Shown: positions 1 through 12,519 of the stretch, piece after piece
How the letters are laid out: the number at the start of each line of letters is the position of its first letter
Numbering within the stretch: the stretch's first letter is position 1
NCBI GenBank assembly: GCA_001599915.1
Contig: BCIG01000012.1
Span: forward strand, 620,001 to 684,000
DNA: 64,000 nt
From: Symbiotaphrina buchneri
Lineage: Eukaryota > Ascomycota > Symbiotaphrinales > Symbiotaphrinaceae
Reading direction: 5' to 3'
The notes under the pieces: generated by a model
Database searches by the model: none
The model's input: the letters and a program-made list of their open reading frames with translations, nothing else
Told to the model about the DNA's origin: nothing
Position numbers and translations under genes: made by a program

Positions 1-567
1 AACATATCCCCAAGACTCATCAGAAATTCTTTGGCTGAATAGATGATAATAAATACCGCTCAGCCGTGAATTGATGAAGCCCAAGTTGATTGCCTTCTAC
101 GCCAGTAATGTGGCGGCTCATGCTTCCGGCGGGATTTATGGACGCCGGCCAGGGAGAATATCTCTGCCGTTAGATTTGTAAGGCTGCTGAACCCTGAAAC
201 GTAGCGTGGCAGCGTACGCCTCCTCGTAATGAAGTTCACCTGCGGACCTGCACACTCGACCTCCGCTCTGTTGTTACATATTCCAGGCTTAATCTCAAAC
301 GCCGCCAATCTCTTTCTTTCTTCACTATCTCTAGACCGATCGGTAGTTGCTGCATTTAGGCCAGCACCATAAGATCGTGGCGTACGCGAGACTATGCTGG
401 CGTTCACTCCCTGCTCTGTCACTTAAAACCCGGTTTCAGCCTGCATTCCCCAAAGGCTGGGGTTCCTTGTCCGCAGTGAAGAGCCGCGACGTCACCGCCA
501 CGACAACTTCTGCTTCGCGACAGATCGCTCCTCTACGCGCCGTTGAGAGAGGCAAAGTATCGCAGTC
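1..567. other. Upstream region of the first gene
   Basis: No gene is supported here. Short open frames on both strands overlap each other and have no family resemblance. The last part presumably holds the promoter and 5' UTR of the gene starting at 568. Confidence 0.5.
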
Positions 568-3500
568 ATGGCCGGCCAATATCCGCCCGCGCTGAATCTG
601 AATACCCATCAGTCTCCTTTGTAAGGGGTGCCTGTCCATAGTGTGATAGTGCCATGGCTGATCCTCCTACAGAAATCGACCAAACCCGAATAATGCCTTC
701 AGCCCCGCCTCCGGAACGCCAACCTCCTACAAGACGAACGTTAATAGACAGAAGACGAAGAAATGGGTTGAGGCAAAGTCGGTTTCATATGACGGAGACG
801 ACTGGGCAGATGAAGACGATGAATATGATGAGGGATACGAAGAGCCGCCAGCTATGCCAGAGCCACCGAGAGGCTTGAGACAGAAGGGGCAAACCCTCAA
901 TACTGCTGCGAACCGGGCGCCGGTGGAAGCGCGGAAGGGATATGGCGACCTGGAACAGGGAGGTGGTGCCCAACAATACGGACAGAGGGCGGCAACGAAT
1001 CCTATGCCCGGCCCAGGTCTTGGAAGCAAAGGGCGGACAAACTCATTCGACGAAGGAGATGAGAGGCGGGCATTTTCCGCAGGTGCACCTCAACAGACAC
1101 AAGTTCCACTGGACTCTTTCCCGAACCCGCCGGGGCGACCGCAACCGCCGTCGAATAACTTCCAGAACTCCCCTGCTAGCGAAAGCCCAAAGATGTCCGC
1201 AACCCTCTTTCCTTCGAGAGAAAAGCCGTTGCCGGTACCTGCTTCCCGCAACTCTCCGCAGCCTCAGGCTGGCCCATATGGTTTCGGACCGCAGCCACAA
1301 ACTCAACCAGCCGATTCAAGAAGCGTCTCATATTCACAACCTCGCGGCCGGACAAGCACGGATCGAACACGCTCGATCGATAGCAATTCCCCAATAGACT
1401 TTCGGAGACGGAATGACTATTCTCCATCCGCTGTCCCGCAAGGACTTCATAGTAGGGCAGCCAGCGCCGCCAGCGGCCAGTCAGTTGCTACTGATTCCGG
1501 TGCATTCCCACCAAGAAGAAGTAGCCTGAACCAGAAAGAATCGCCTCTTGGACCACGCAACGGTTCCCCTGCCGAGACCTCATCAACCTATACCAACACT
1601 GTGAAACGGCCGGAGAATGCAAGCAATAGTCCAGTCGCAAAACCCCTGCCCTTTATTAGACCGGCTGATATATATAAGCGAATGGAGGAGGAGAGGGAGA
1701 GGGAACGAAAGTCTATGGAAAGCGGGAGACCCAGCATGGATTCAATATTGGGTAGATCACAGGGCAGTGGTGATGGCCTGGGGCCTGGGGTACATACAGA
1801 TCGACGGAGCACGGAGAGTCCATCAAGGCACTTGCGAAACAGACCTTCGTGGGACAATGGAGACGATACCGACTCTTCCGGTAGCCGGAGGCTAAAACCA
1901 ATGCTCGATCCTGTGATCGAACGAAAGAGCGAGTATGGATTCGAGGGTCACAACCTTGCCGATGTGATTCCCAATAGTGGACCATCTATGCAAGTGGAGT
2001 CCGCTCCCCGCGATGCTCCGGTTGAAGTCCAGAAAGCGGCTGTCCCGCCTTCGGATGCGCAGACGGCCGCTCCGCAGGCCGAACAGGAACAAGATGCCCC
2101 CATGCTGCCATTGGTGACACGTTTCTCTGGGTTTGGTGACGGTTTCTGGGCACCATCAAATACTGATGCAGAGAATACATCCTCCCAGAAGGCGCCACTC
2201 GAGCAAGGGCCGCCTGTGTTACCAGCTGCGTCTAATACAGAAGAGGCGCTTCAGAACATCAGAGCGAATCAGCCGGCGACACAGGCTTCTGAAGAACATA
2301 CGATCCAAGAGAAGCCCTCCCTTGGCTTCAGGTCCATGGTTCATGAAGCCTTTGACCAGCCTGATGATTCTAGCTCAATTCCACCCACACCGTCCTCAAG
2401 AGCTACCAGCCAACGTTCGCAAGAAGGGCTGACTGTTTCCAGACAGGACAGTACAAGCACATCTGGTCTGAGTCCAATCATGAGTGGTATGCCGGGGAGC
2501 ACTCTTCACCCTTCAAGATCTCGAGAAGAATTCGAAGCGCGGAAAGGCTCCACTCCTGCAATAGCAGAAGTCATGGAAGAAGGAGAGACCACAGGTTCCA
2601 GGCCGGTCTCTTCTTCCACGGACGGCCAAATGACGATACCGAGGAAGCCTTCGCCAGGGCATAGCCGTAACGTCTCCACCGAATCAGTGCCGTTGTCACG
2701 GAGATCTGGCCATCGACGTGATGTGAGCGGATCCAGTCTAGGGGATAGTCCTGCTCGTTCTCCGGCTGTAGCTACGAGCGATGCACCTGCCGGAGAAGAA
2801 GGGGTAATCAGTGACGGTACCCCTCTGCATTGGCAACCAACTGAGAGAGGCTTCGAGGAAACGGAACCTATCGTGGAAGTAACCGAAGCTATGGGGGATA
2901 ATGCACATTACACAGGTCGTGAAGCTGATATGGCTTCCGCTGTTCAACAAAACCCTAATCAGCAGGCTTCCCCCTCTATGGCCGCTGCGAGTACCGCTGC
3001 TCAAGATTCCTTCCTCGAATCTAGGCATAATAGTGCTGAAACCTCAGGGGCCCCTTCACCGCTGCCGAAAGTGGCATCGCCTACGAAAGGCAAGGTCCGT
3101 GATCTCACCGATCACTATGAGACTGTAAGTCGGGCTGGCTCCATGCGCTCCTCATCCAGCAAGAGCCTGGCAGCGTCTGGAAAGAGCCAGGAAGACCTTC
3201 TTTCACCGAGACCTGCTCCTGATCGCCTGGACAGCTTCCGACCTGCCCTGCCGGGTGGTTGGAACTCCTATTCGACGAACCAGGAAGGGTCGGGACCAGA
3301 ACCCGCCCCTTCTACTACAGATTTTGAGGAGTCGGCTCCAGACCGTAAGATGGCGCCGACACCGCTGCAATGGGATGACAACCGTGCAAAAGAGTTCGCC
3401 AAACAGATAACGCTTGCCTCTACTGGTGATACGGCTGGGCTGCCAGACACTCCACAAGAAGAGGCACCGCCTGAGGATAATTATGAACCCACGCCTGTAA

Positions 3501-5578
3501 CGTCCAAACGACAATTGGAGGGAGTGCACGAAGAGGATTTGAACAAAGGACCGCTAACTCAAGCCACAGAGACTGTGACGGAGACTGTTACTACCGCTGC
3601 GAATGCTGTTGCTGACGCTCTGGGCCTCAAGAACGAAGATACTGCTGACTCCGATGAATCGGACTCAGGACTGGACGAGCCTGTGGAAACGCAGCGAGAC
3701 CTGGAAGACAAAGAAGACGAAGAAGCTCAGCTGGCATATGCTATCGAGTTGTCAAACGCAGAGGAAGTGCCAGACAAAAGCCGCGACGCCAACCTCATGC
3801 CTCCACCCGCTAAGCCGACTCCCATCGAGCAGATTCTAGCCGCCGAGCGAAGTCTACCGCCAACCCCACCACCGAAGGATACCCCGCTTGCCTCAGATTC
3901 GCAGAACGATCAGTCAGAAAACTTTACTCCCCCTGTTCCCTTGAAGCATAAGAAAATGTCTGAGCAGATGGCTCCCGATCCCGAATTACCCCCACTGCGG
4001 CCATCGGTCCTACCGACTATCAGCACAGACTACTCGCCACAGGACCAAGAAAGCGATAGACTGCGCAAGGAAATCTACAAAAGTCTCAGCCCCACAACTG
4101 CGCATGCGGCAGAGATACCAGAAAGCCGCTTGTCTCCCACGACCCCAACCAGCGCTGCCACCGGTAGAGAGAGCACCCTCCTCCCTAGCGAATACGAGAG
4201 CTACTGGGCAAGTACTGGTCAAGGAGACAACGTCGTTTCAAGCGGGCAGTCGCTCCAAGGACCTCCGCAAGCTCAAAGAGAGGAGCCGAAAAGCGTACCG
4301 GAGACGGTGGTCCAGCCTAGCAGTCCAGTTGTGGACACGACGAACAGGAGGTTTGAGCTACAAGATCCACCGGTTTCGAATCCTACCACGCAACCAACGA
4401 ACGAAGGGTTACAGGTCCGACCTTTGCTGAAGCAACGCTTCTCGTGGGAAGAACCGGTTGCGCCGATTGAGCCGATTGAGCCGCCATCTACACACATGCA
4501 ACCAGCGGCTGGGCCATCGGCTCAGACCTTGAGCGAACCTCCAGCACATACTCGCACCCCAATCCCCGGTTCGTCAGATCCACGGCAAGCGCTACCAGCC
4601 TTGAAAACGGACAACAATAATTCTAGGGCCCTTTTCGAGACCTCACCGATCACACCAACGGATCCCACCTCGGCGATAGAAGTTGCGGATGGGCTGGAGG
4701 TAGCAGATGGCACGGAGTGGCGGCGCAATTTTGGTCTTGAACCTGAACCAATGTCCGCAACAAGCGGTCCTATTCAGAGTCCTACCCTGCAGGGACTACC
4801 GACCTTCTCCCAACCCCCGTCTGCTACTTCCCTCCAGGATAACGGAGAGTCTCCCAACGTCATCTCTCAACCACAACCATCACTACCGCCGAACGAAAAG
4901 CACGTCCATTCTCCTCTACAATCACATCCAGTGGGATCATCGAGCGCACAGAGCATAGCGTCACCTCGGCAGCCTTCGTCCAGTACTATGCCCCAGACGG
5001 TCGCATTGGTACCTCCCCAATCTCCGCCTCATCCCGCACAACAACCGGCTCAGCACGGTCGTATTCCGGCCTTCCGTGAGATCATGGCGCTCAAGACACC
5101 TCAAGAGCGGATTAAAGCTTTCAACGCTGCTCGAGAACAGTTCTATAACCTCGACATGGGTCTCCAGTCATGGCTGACCTTCATGGCGACAACGAACCCA
5201 GATTACCTGGCGTCTACATCTTCACGGGGTCCGGCTTCGGGTACGGCAACCACACCTGTGCGTCAACAAGCGGCACAGCAGCCATACTACCAGCAATACC
5301 TCGCTGCTTCCTCAGCTAGCCCTACTTCTCCCTCCCGTCCTCCGCATCACGCTGCTACACAGTCGGTTGGAGGTGGTTCCATGGCCACGTCCGGGTTTGG
5401 CAGCCCATTGAGCAGCTCGGGCACCGTTAGTGGGAGACACATGCAAGCGAAAGGAAAGGAACTGTTACATTCGGCGGGCATATTTGGAAAGAAGGGTGGG
5501 GATGCAGCTAAAGGCTTGTTTGCCAAGGGGCGCAGCAAGTTCAGGAGTTCAAGTGGGATGGGTGGCGGAGCGGAATAG
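568..5578 (+). CDS. Large low-complexity conserved fungal protein, 1,652 aa
   Basis: The model is join(568..620, 673..5578). The 52-nt intron has donor GTAAGG, branch CTGAT and acceptor CTACAG. Exon 1 starts at ATG 568 and joins in frame to a stretch containing KKWVEAKSVSYDGDDW followed by an acidic DDEYDEGYEEPP run, a signature I recall from otherwise disordered Pezizomycotina proteins. The middle (about residues 100-1430) is Pro/Ser/Thr/Glu-rich with no visible fold. Two more ordered blocks lie near the C-terminus: a helical segment beginning FREIMALKTPQERIKAFN (about residue 1,470) and a basic Gly/Lys/Phe-rich tail around KGKELLHSAGIFGKKGG. This layout suggests a scaffold or membrane-adaptor protein, but no function is shown. 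A start at 654 would put the conserved block out of frame, which supports the spliced start. Confidence 0.85.
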
Positions 5579-6402
5579 ATGGATGCTCGTTCTGGCTGAG
5601 CCTTCTACCTCTTGTGAAATCTTTGTTCCATCGATTTTCGTCCGGGAATGACGCCTGTCTCTGCTTTCTCATACCCCACGCGTTGGCATCGTATTTTGTG
5701 GTTTTGCCTCATAATGCAGTTATGCTATGCTTTAATGCACGAATGAAGTCAATTTTCACAAACAAACTGCCAGAGTTTTCGTGGTCTACGTCTCAGTAAC
5801 CCATCTGCAAAGATTTTCAGAGCCCGAAATGTATTATGCCTCTCTTAGTGTTCGTAATACACCCTCCTTTGCCTTGCGGACGGACAATATGTGCACTGTG
5901 GAATGTCTTGACGGCCGTGCAGGTAGTGACATCAGCGAGGGGAAAGAGCGAGACTGAGAGGATGCTCAGCCGGATGGGGCTGCAATTAACATTGAAGGAA
6001 ATAGTGAAAATTGAGTGTTCCACTTTGGAAAAGCTATCTCTGCCTTCTTGGTATAATCATGCTTAAGCTTGGTCGTGGAAATTGATGGGAACGGTTCTGC
6101 TCGTGGGTGCAGCGCTTGCAACTCCGTGCTTGCAGCTTCCTGCTGGCAACTTCCTGTCTCACTCTGCCTCAATTGTCACCCACACTTGACTCTCACCTGG
6201 AAGGTGCAACTGGTCACCAGCGCCCCGCATCCATCTCATCTTCAGCTACCTTATCTCGCAAAGCTCAGGCAATAAAGATGGTCTACCACTAAAGGGTTCC
6301 TTCTGCTCACCGGGAAGCCCGACTCTCACGCTTCATCTCCACTCCAGCACTAAGATCCGCTGACATCATCTCATCTCGACCATTGCCGATCTTCCGTCAC
6401 GG
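5579..6402. other. Intergenic region
   Basis: It holds the 3' flank of the preceding gene and the promoter side of the gene at 6727. Open frames here are short and overlap on both strands; none is supported. Confidence 0.5.
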
Positions 6403-6529
6403 CATCTCGTCGTCTCTACACATCATCTCGAAGCCGCATCTCGTCGTCTCTACACATCATCTCGAAGCCGCATCTCGTCGTCTCTACACATCATCTCGAA
6501 GCCGCATCTCGTCGTCTCTACACATCAAC
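6403..6529 (+). repeat. 34-bp tandem repeat, about 3.7 copies
   Basis: Copies start at 6403, 6437, 6471 and 6505 (the last partial) and are essentially identical. The unit begins CATCTCGTCGTCTCTACACA. More diverged relatives of the same CATCTCG..CTCT..CACATCA pattern follow to about 6580. The array ends about 200 bp before the ATG at 6727, so it lies in the promoter or 5' leader of that gene. Confidence 0.9.
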
Positions 6530-6726
6530 TTAACGCTGTCCCATCACGGCATCTCGACATCTCTGCACATCAACTCAAGGGTGTCACGTCACAGCCGTCT
6601 TAGTTCACTCTCGGTATCAACGCGTGATATCAGGCCATCGACTCCTGCGAGTTTCACTTCGAGCACATCTTCGACTTTCGATCTCCAGCGCTGCTTCTAC
6701 GATAGGTACACGAGTCTTTATCCATA

Positions 6727-7528
6727 ATGGCGGCAACAGGAGTCTCACCGAACATGCCATTCCGCTTCTTGAGTCTACCGCGGGAGATCAGAGATATGGT
6801 CTACCGACTGGCTCTGGTCGCAGACAGCCCGCTTAATGTCTGGGACGGCCGACACCGCGCCGGTGAGCACTTTTTCTCAGAGCTGGACGGCGTCACAAGG
6901 CTTAAAGGATGTTGTTCCAGCACTCTTGCGTTCGTGTCGTCAAATATCCTCAGAGACACTGCCGATTTTTTACTCCGAGAACGAATTTGAAATAGTGAAT
7001 TATGACTCGTGGGACGTATTGGCTCTCTGGATAGCAGCCATTGGGTCTCAAAACCTCGCCTACGTGCGCGGGCTAAATATTGACGTTCCGCGGTTTCGTG
7101 ATGTCTTAACGACCGCGCATGGGATTCGGATCCCGGAGCTGGAGGATGCAGTGCGGCGTCGCGCACCGGATTGGTTCTTGAGAGGTCTCGATTTCGACAG
7201 GGAGCCTTTGGAGGTCCCTCGAGCGGTATGCGGAGTTCTTCGAAGATCCGCCAGTATACGCGCTCTAAAATATCTGGTGGATGTAGGGTGTGATGATCTT
7301 CCTTATGAGATAGGCAATGATTGTCTCGGCCAACTGAGAGAAGATCTGAATGTACCAGCCGAGGCTATTACAATATGGATCAAGAACTCCAAGCCATATG
7401 ATCATCGGAGACTGCAGGGATTCCTAGATACGATTTCCAAGGCCAGGGAACAGGGATACATGATTCAAGTGGATGGAAAGCCTTACCAGGAGGGTAACAT
7501 CTACTTTGAAGATGGTCAAGATGATTGA
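6727..7528 (+). CDS. LPxEIR/F-box-like family protein, 247 aa
   Basis: The model is join(6727..6862, 6921..7528); the 58-nt intron has donor GTGAGC and acceptor GTTCCAG. The N-terminus carries FRFLSLPREIRDMVYRLAL, and splicing brings it next to ALLRSCRQISSETLPIFYSE. This arrangement, LPxEIRxxIY then (L)RxCRQI..E then (F)YSxNxF, marks a large fungal family related to F-box/2EXR proteins. A shorter acceptor at 6899 is possible but gives a 37-nt intron. The family is expanded in filamentous ascomycetes and usually has no assigned substrate. Four relatives occur in this window, at 8391, 42035, 43581 and 44920. Confidence 0.75.
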
Positions 7529-8390
7529 TACAATAGGGGTTTCTCATAGAAGCTGCTTCCTTTTAAGCTTGCTACAGACAAATGGAAGCCATATTGCTAG
7601 GCTTGGAAAGATGTTTTAGGACGGAATTCCCTATGGTCAAGTCAGATGAATGTTGTGACCTTTTCGAGAAGATCTTAGTTGTGAGGCTGGTCTAATTTTG
7701 TCTTGTACATTTACATGTGATGATATGAGTTGCACAAAGGTAAATGCTGTAGTTGTTTGTTGCTCAGTGATTGACCATCAGACGGTACAAGGATCTGGCT
7801 GCTGGACTTTATTTTCTTCAGCAGAAGTCATTCACTGTGATTCACTGTCACCGGCGTGCCCTCTACTGGCGAAAACATGACTCGCTACTGTACCTTGAGC
7901 GATTCCTCTCTTCCCTCACTTTGTTCACCTCAGTCTTCTTGGCATCGACAACCCTCCTGACACCGTACAAGGTGAGCCCAGCAGCTCGACGAGCTAGGTA
8001 TGTGTCCTCAAAACCTATGCAAGCATTCGACATTAACCTCAAGGTCATTCTAGGCCGGCTTTGGGCTATTGACGACGTTCCGCAAACTCGCGGCACTGTG
8101 GACGACAGTGACCGACTGCCTGCCATTCCGGAAGGACAAGATTTGCGGAGTTTCAAAGCCAACTGTAAGGGAGTCAATACCTTTTCTTCATCGAAGCTAA
8201 TCATCGACATAGATCCAGGAACAAAGGGAGAAAGGGTACAATCAAGTTGTGTGTACCTTGACGTCTTCACATTCTGCGTAAATCAAGCGTCCTTTCTTCG
8301 GGTCAAACAAGCAAGCCTGTCTATCTGTAAGTCTCCTCTCTTATTTGGAGTGGTGTTCTCGTTTAATTTGAGCTTTCCAGCATTGCAACC
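7529..8390. other. Intergenic region with a possible 5'-UTR intron
   Basis: Opposed open frames (7771-8481 on + and 7863-8270 on -) overlap and resemble nothing known to me, so I do not call them. A GTAAGT donor at 8327 and a CTTTCCAG acceptor ending at 8380 could remove a 54-nt leader intron just before the ATG at 8391. Confidence 0.35.
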
Positions 8391-9167
8391 ATGTCGACGT
8401 CCGATGCAACACAGGCGCCTTTCTTTGATTTCACTGGTTTGCCAGCGGAAATCAGGCATAATATCTACAAAGAAGTACTAGTTGATGACGATCCAGTCAT
8501 AGTATGGCGACAATTCCAGGATCGGTTCCAGAACGGTCCTATCCGAAGAAACAGGACTGCAATCATGAGGTTGTCACACCAGGTCTGTAGAGAGGCGACT
8601 CAGGTATTCTACACCTTGAATACATTCCGATTCTCAGGACGTATTGCGGTTGACGCCCTGAGGACATGGATACACATTATCGGAGAGCGGAATCTCGCAT
8701 GCGTGAGAAAGCTGATGATACTCAATCCTGAACATAGGAGACACGTTGTGAGGTACACGACTTGTCATGTGGATGTAGTGGGAGGGCAATTTGCTGCAAT
8801 GTTGATGCATTGTAATCCTAACCCGTCCATCCATTTTCGGACCGAGCAGGAAGCACGTCCGGAGTGGAACCTGTTGGTCCAAAACTTGAAAGCATTCGCG
8901 AATATCGGCGAGATATACCTGGAGGTGAACATGGGTCACCGTCAGACCACTTCACCAGACTTCGTGAAACTGTTTGCTCCCAGGCACGGCACTGAATCGG
9001 ACCTCGAGCCCGAGAAAGTTACAGTGATGATTCGTTCTTCTCATTCGGACGGCACAGATAGCTTGGATTCAGTAATGCACCCTTTCATGGCTTTGGGTTA
9101 CAAGGTAGTAGCCGTTCCTTCTTTCGGGCGATGTGATGGAAGACAGAGACGCGCTTTAGGATTCTAG
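8391..9167 (+). CDS. LPxEIR/F-box-like family protein, 258 aa
   Basis: A single uninterrupted exon. The N-terminal motif is FDFTGLPAEIRHNIYKEVLV, followed at about residue 60 by LSHQVCREATQVFYTLNTFRF, the second family motif. The layout then matches the 6727 and 42-45 kb copies: a WI..IG..NLACVRKLMI segment and a weakly conserved C-terminal half. The ATG at 8391 sits just after a good acceptor-like CTTTCCAG, consistent with a leader intron. Function is unknown; the N-terminal motif is F-box-like, but binding to Skp1 is only an inference from the family. Confidence 0.75.
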   Translation: MSTSDATQAPFFDFTGLPAEIRHNIYKEVLVDDDPVIVWRQFQDRFQNGPIRRNRTAIMRLSHQVCREATQVFYTLNTFRFSGRIAVDALRTWIHIIGERNLACVRKLMILNPEHRRHVVRYTTCHVDVVGGQFAAMLMHCNPNPSIHFRTEQEARPEWNLLVQNLKAFANIGEIYLEVNMGHRQTTSPDFVKLFAPRHGTESDLEPEKVTVMIRSSHSDGTDSLDSVMHPFMALGYKVVAVPSFGRCDGRQRRALGF

Positions 9168-10472
9168 GATACTGAAGAATGGCCAGAGGGATTGGAAACG
9201 CCCATGCAAGAGGAGGCGATACGATGCTGTACAATAGATACATACAGTCATGTCTTCCGCAATGACTCTACCTGATCGTTTTGTACTGCTCCTTTGCATG
9301 TGCGGTCATCAAAACACGCCACACCTCTTACGACTTGGTGGTTACTACTCTGCGATGTGCCAACGACCGTACCAGATTGTCCTCGGGAGCCCAAACGAGC
9401 CATTTGCGCACAACCTCCGAACAGGACCGCCGCTAGCTCCGGAACTGCATCCGTTCCACGCAAACACCAAAGGTAGACCAAGTGTGTGCGACTTTCGCGA
9501 CATCTTCCCTTTCGCCAACCTGGGTAAATCTAGCTATCTAATTGTATTTCACACTTCTAGAATTCTGGCTCTCTTGCGCTGTCCATGACTGTGTAGTGGT
9601 TGTGACGGACAGACCTTCAACTATCTTTGTTCCAGACGGGCCGGTAGACCCCGAATTGGCAGGTCACGATGCTCGCATGGGCCTCCGGTAGCGGGCGGGA
9701 TCAAAATAGATCTCGACGGCGAAATGGACTGTCTGTGGCGAGTAAAAGCAAGTTTACCCCAACATCAAGTCGGAGTGTCGCACAATGATTACCAATGACT
9801 GTCCCGTAGGGCCTACGAGTACCATCCATTCCTGGTGATTGCCAGCCATCCAAGGAGTTTCAGCATTTCCAGGAGTGGCAGGGAGGACGGCGGGTTACGC
9901 ATGCCGTGTTTTGGGGCTTCTGGGCTGCAGCAGACTCACGATGCTTGGCCGACGAGCTTAAATGGGACGAACCGAGGACAAATGAGATGATGGTAAATCA
10001 AGGCAATTGTCCAATCAGCGACGAACAACCTGCGCTAGCTCTGCAGAATCCAGCTTGTCTGGGCTAAGCGTCAGACTAGCCCAGGCTAGTGTTTGTCCTC
10101 GGTTTCCCGCCTCTCGCAGCTTCCACGCCAGCACCGACAGACAAATTGCTTCCTTTCTGCTTTTTCCCTTCCGCTCCCTCTCTTCCTCTTCTTCTCTTTC
10201 TCTTCATCGCGCATCTTCACCGGCTGCCTCTCATCACCATCTCCCAGCATCTCTAGCTGTTGCGCGACAATTCCATCATAACCGCACTCGTTATCATACA
10301 AGGTAAGCCCCGCTATTCATGACCCGGAAGATCGGCATTTGTTGACAGCGTGCTCGGGTGGTAGCGAGAGCTTGACTGTGTCGATCCTCAATCCTCCGAC
10401 GAAGCATCCCCACTCTCGTTCCAACACCATCGCAACCAGCATTCGCTACCGTACATCATCTCTACAATTATC
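9168..10472. other. Intergenic region
   Basis: About 1.3 kb without a supported gene. The part before 10473 is C/T-rich (TCTTCCTCTTCTTCTC, about 10,180), typical of fungal promoters and 5' UTRs, and likely belongs to the gene at 10473. Confidence 0.5.
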
Positions 10473-11188
10473 ATGGTTTCACCGACGACTTTGTTGATCT
10501 CCCTCTCCGCATTCGCGGGTCTTGCGCTTGCGCAGGGCAACTACACCATTGACCCCAACTCGGTTGACTTGTCGACCCGATGTGAGCCAAAACTTCTGTG
10601 TCGCTGGTGGTTTACATCTAATGGATGATAGCCCAATGGTGCTTGGCTCAGGAAAATGCTTGCCCCGACCTTTGCCCTGATAGCTTGACCGGTCAAAACT
10701 ATTGCGACGATGTGAGTTCCAGGCTGCAGGCCCTTCTTGATCATTCGACGCAGTAGGCTAATGACCTTCCAAAGACCACTTTGTCCTACAACTGCACCTG
10801 CAATGACGGTACCGTACCTGACCTCGCCAACTATACCAACACCATTCCCTTCTTTGAGTGTGAAACCTGGATCTCCCAGTGTATCACGGCCCACCCCAAC
10901 GACGCGACTGGCCAAGCTGCTTGCGGATCGGTTGCGAAGAACTGCGCCACGCTCAACCCGGCCAATGCTACACAGTCCACCTCCTCGAGCAGCTCTTCAA
11001 CGAGCGCTACCCCGACTTCTTCCGCTGCCGCTACCACCTCCGCAGCTGCTGCCACTACTACTGCGGCCTCTTCTGCCTCCGCTTCAGCTACCAAGGCCAG
11101 CTCCGCCAATGCTATTAGGGTCGGGCAGGAATACGGCGCCGGAATACTCGTTGCTGGGTTGCTAGCAGCGTTCGGACTTGCCTTATAG
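10473..11188 (+). CDS. GPI-anchored cell-surface protein, DUF7707-type, 200 aa
   Basis: The model is join(10473..10581, 10632..10711, 10775..11188); the introns are 50 and 63 nt, with branch sites CTAAT and GCTAAT. The product has a signal peptide (MVSPTTLLISLSAFAGLALAQ), then a compact Cys-rich domain containing NYTIDPNSVDL, WCLAQENACPDLC, NYCDD, YNCTCNDG and a CETWISQC segment. Next comes a Ser/Thr/Ala-rich spacer (about residues 125-175) and a hydrophobic tail ending AGILVAGLLAAFGLAL, as expected for a GPI attachment signal. The Cys pattern matches the fungal GPI-anchored family I know as DUF7707. It should act at the plasma membrane or wall; no enzymatic role is known. Confidence 0.88.
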
Positions 11189-12519
11189 GGCGTCGCGGGG
11201 GGTGGATGGTGACTGATGCTTGACTCGGTCATCGTTTGTTCTCGAAATATTCCCTTCTAGAAGTGTCTTTTGGCCGCTGTCCTATCTGCTGCGCTCCTAG
11301 CGAAGAGTTGTTCTTTTACCGCGGCCGCTTTGTTGTTTGTCCCTTTACGAGTCTTATGACCTTCACGTCGGCCACATGTTATAATGGGTTTCATGCGGAT
11401 AGTGGTGGAATTGGGCCAGTCCGATGATGGCTTGATTGGCTTGCTGGCTACCTCGAAAATATTACGTTGTTTTGCAGGACTTTGCACTCAACGGTTGCCG
11501 TGGCTGCTGGGCGTTGCTGCGTTCGTCATACGATGCAATCAATTGCTGAGTCCCTGCGCCTGTCTTGCCTGCGGTTTAAGTGAAGTATCTGGTGTATACG
11601 TAGAAGTCTTTCTGATAAGTAAGAAAAGAAGTCGGTGAACCATTTTGCCCATTCCTGCCTGCCTTAGCCACGGTCGTGCTGCACTTTACTCCGTACACCG
11701 TCGATGGCCTTGTGTCTGTGTGCCTTTCAAATCTCCGTAGCAGGACAGCGCGCGTGCGGCCCGAGCGGCACCGGGGGTGGGTCGGCGTCGGGCTCGGAGG
11801 TTGTGCGCAAGTTGCTTGAGAGGCTCACCGTAGTCATGCTACCACCGTGTACAGCCTCGGCTTTGTTCCGGCTGCGCGAGCCAAGCGACGATAACTGTGA
11901 TGCTTGGGCCTAGGGTGGCCGGCCAATAATAATGTTTATGAGTAGGCCAACCTATGTACGGAAGATGATAAGGTATTTATTCATAGACTTAGGTAAAAGT
12001 GGGATCAGATTGCAGCTTCTAGTCTGTACCGTGGTTGAGTATCTCTGATGGAGGGTCGTTGTAGTGTGAGAAAAGGGGGTTTCAGGGGGTCTTGGCGCAT
12101 ATAGCTAAGGTAGATTTTGCTACGGTGTATTGTTTGTAGAAATAGCAAGATAGGTACACATATTGCATTGTAACGCAGGCAGAGGAAAAAAAGCCTCGGC
12201 AGGAGTTAGGCTTAGGCGCTGGCTAATTGAGAATTTGTTTGAAGTTTTCTTTTGTTTGTCTTACATAAAGCTAGTCGGAGAGAATCTACAATGGCAAGAA
12301 GATCGATGCTTTGTTTGTGTTTTTAACTTCTTTCATTAATATTATTGATGTTAAGAATAGTAAGAAAAGGAAAGAAAGCATGAAAAGCATACAAAAAAGA
12401 TGAGCATTCTGAATAGACAGTAAGAAATAAGAAATAACTCACCACGATGTCCGTCCTCCGCCCTTATGCTTGGAATGTAACTATAAAACATCTGGAAAAG
12501 GAGAAAAAGGACGTACCTC
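11189..12519. other. Intergenic region
   Basis: About 1.3 kb. The second half (12,000-12,440) is AT-rich with many A and T runs. No gene or clear repeat was seen. Confidence 0.5.

Noticed and set aside
7771-8481. A 236-codon plus-strand frame before the second F-box-like gene
   Set aside because: It overlaps the start of a well-supported gene in another frame, is opposed by a 135-codon minus frame, and shows no recognisable motif.
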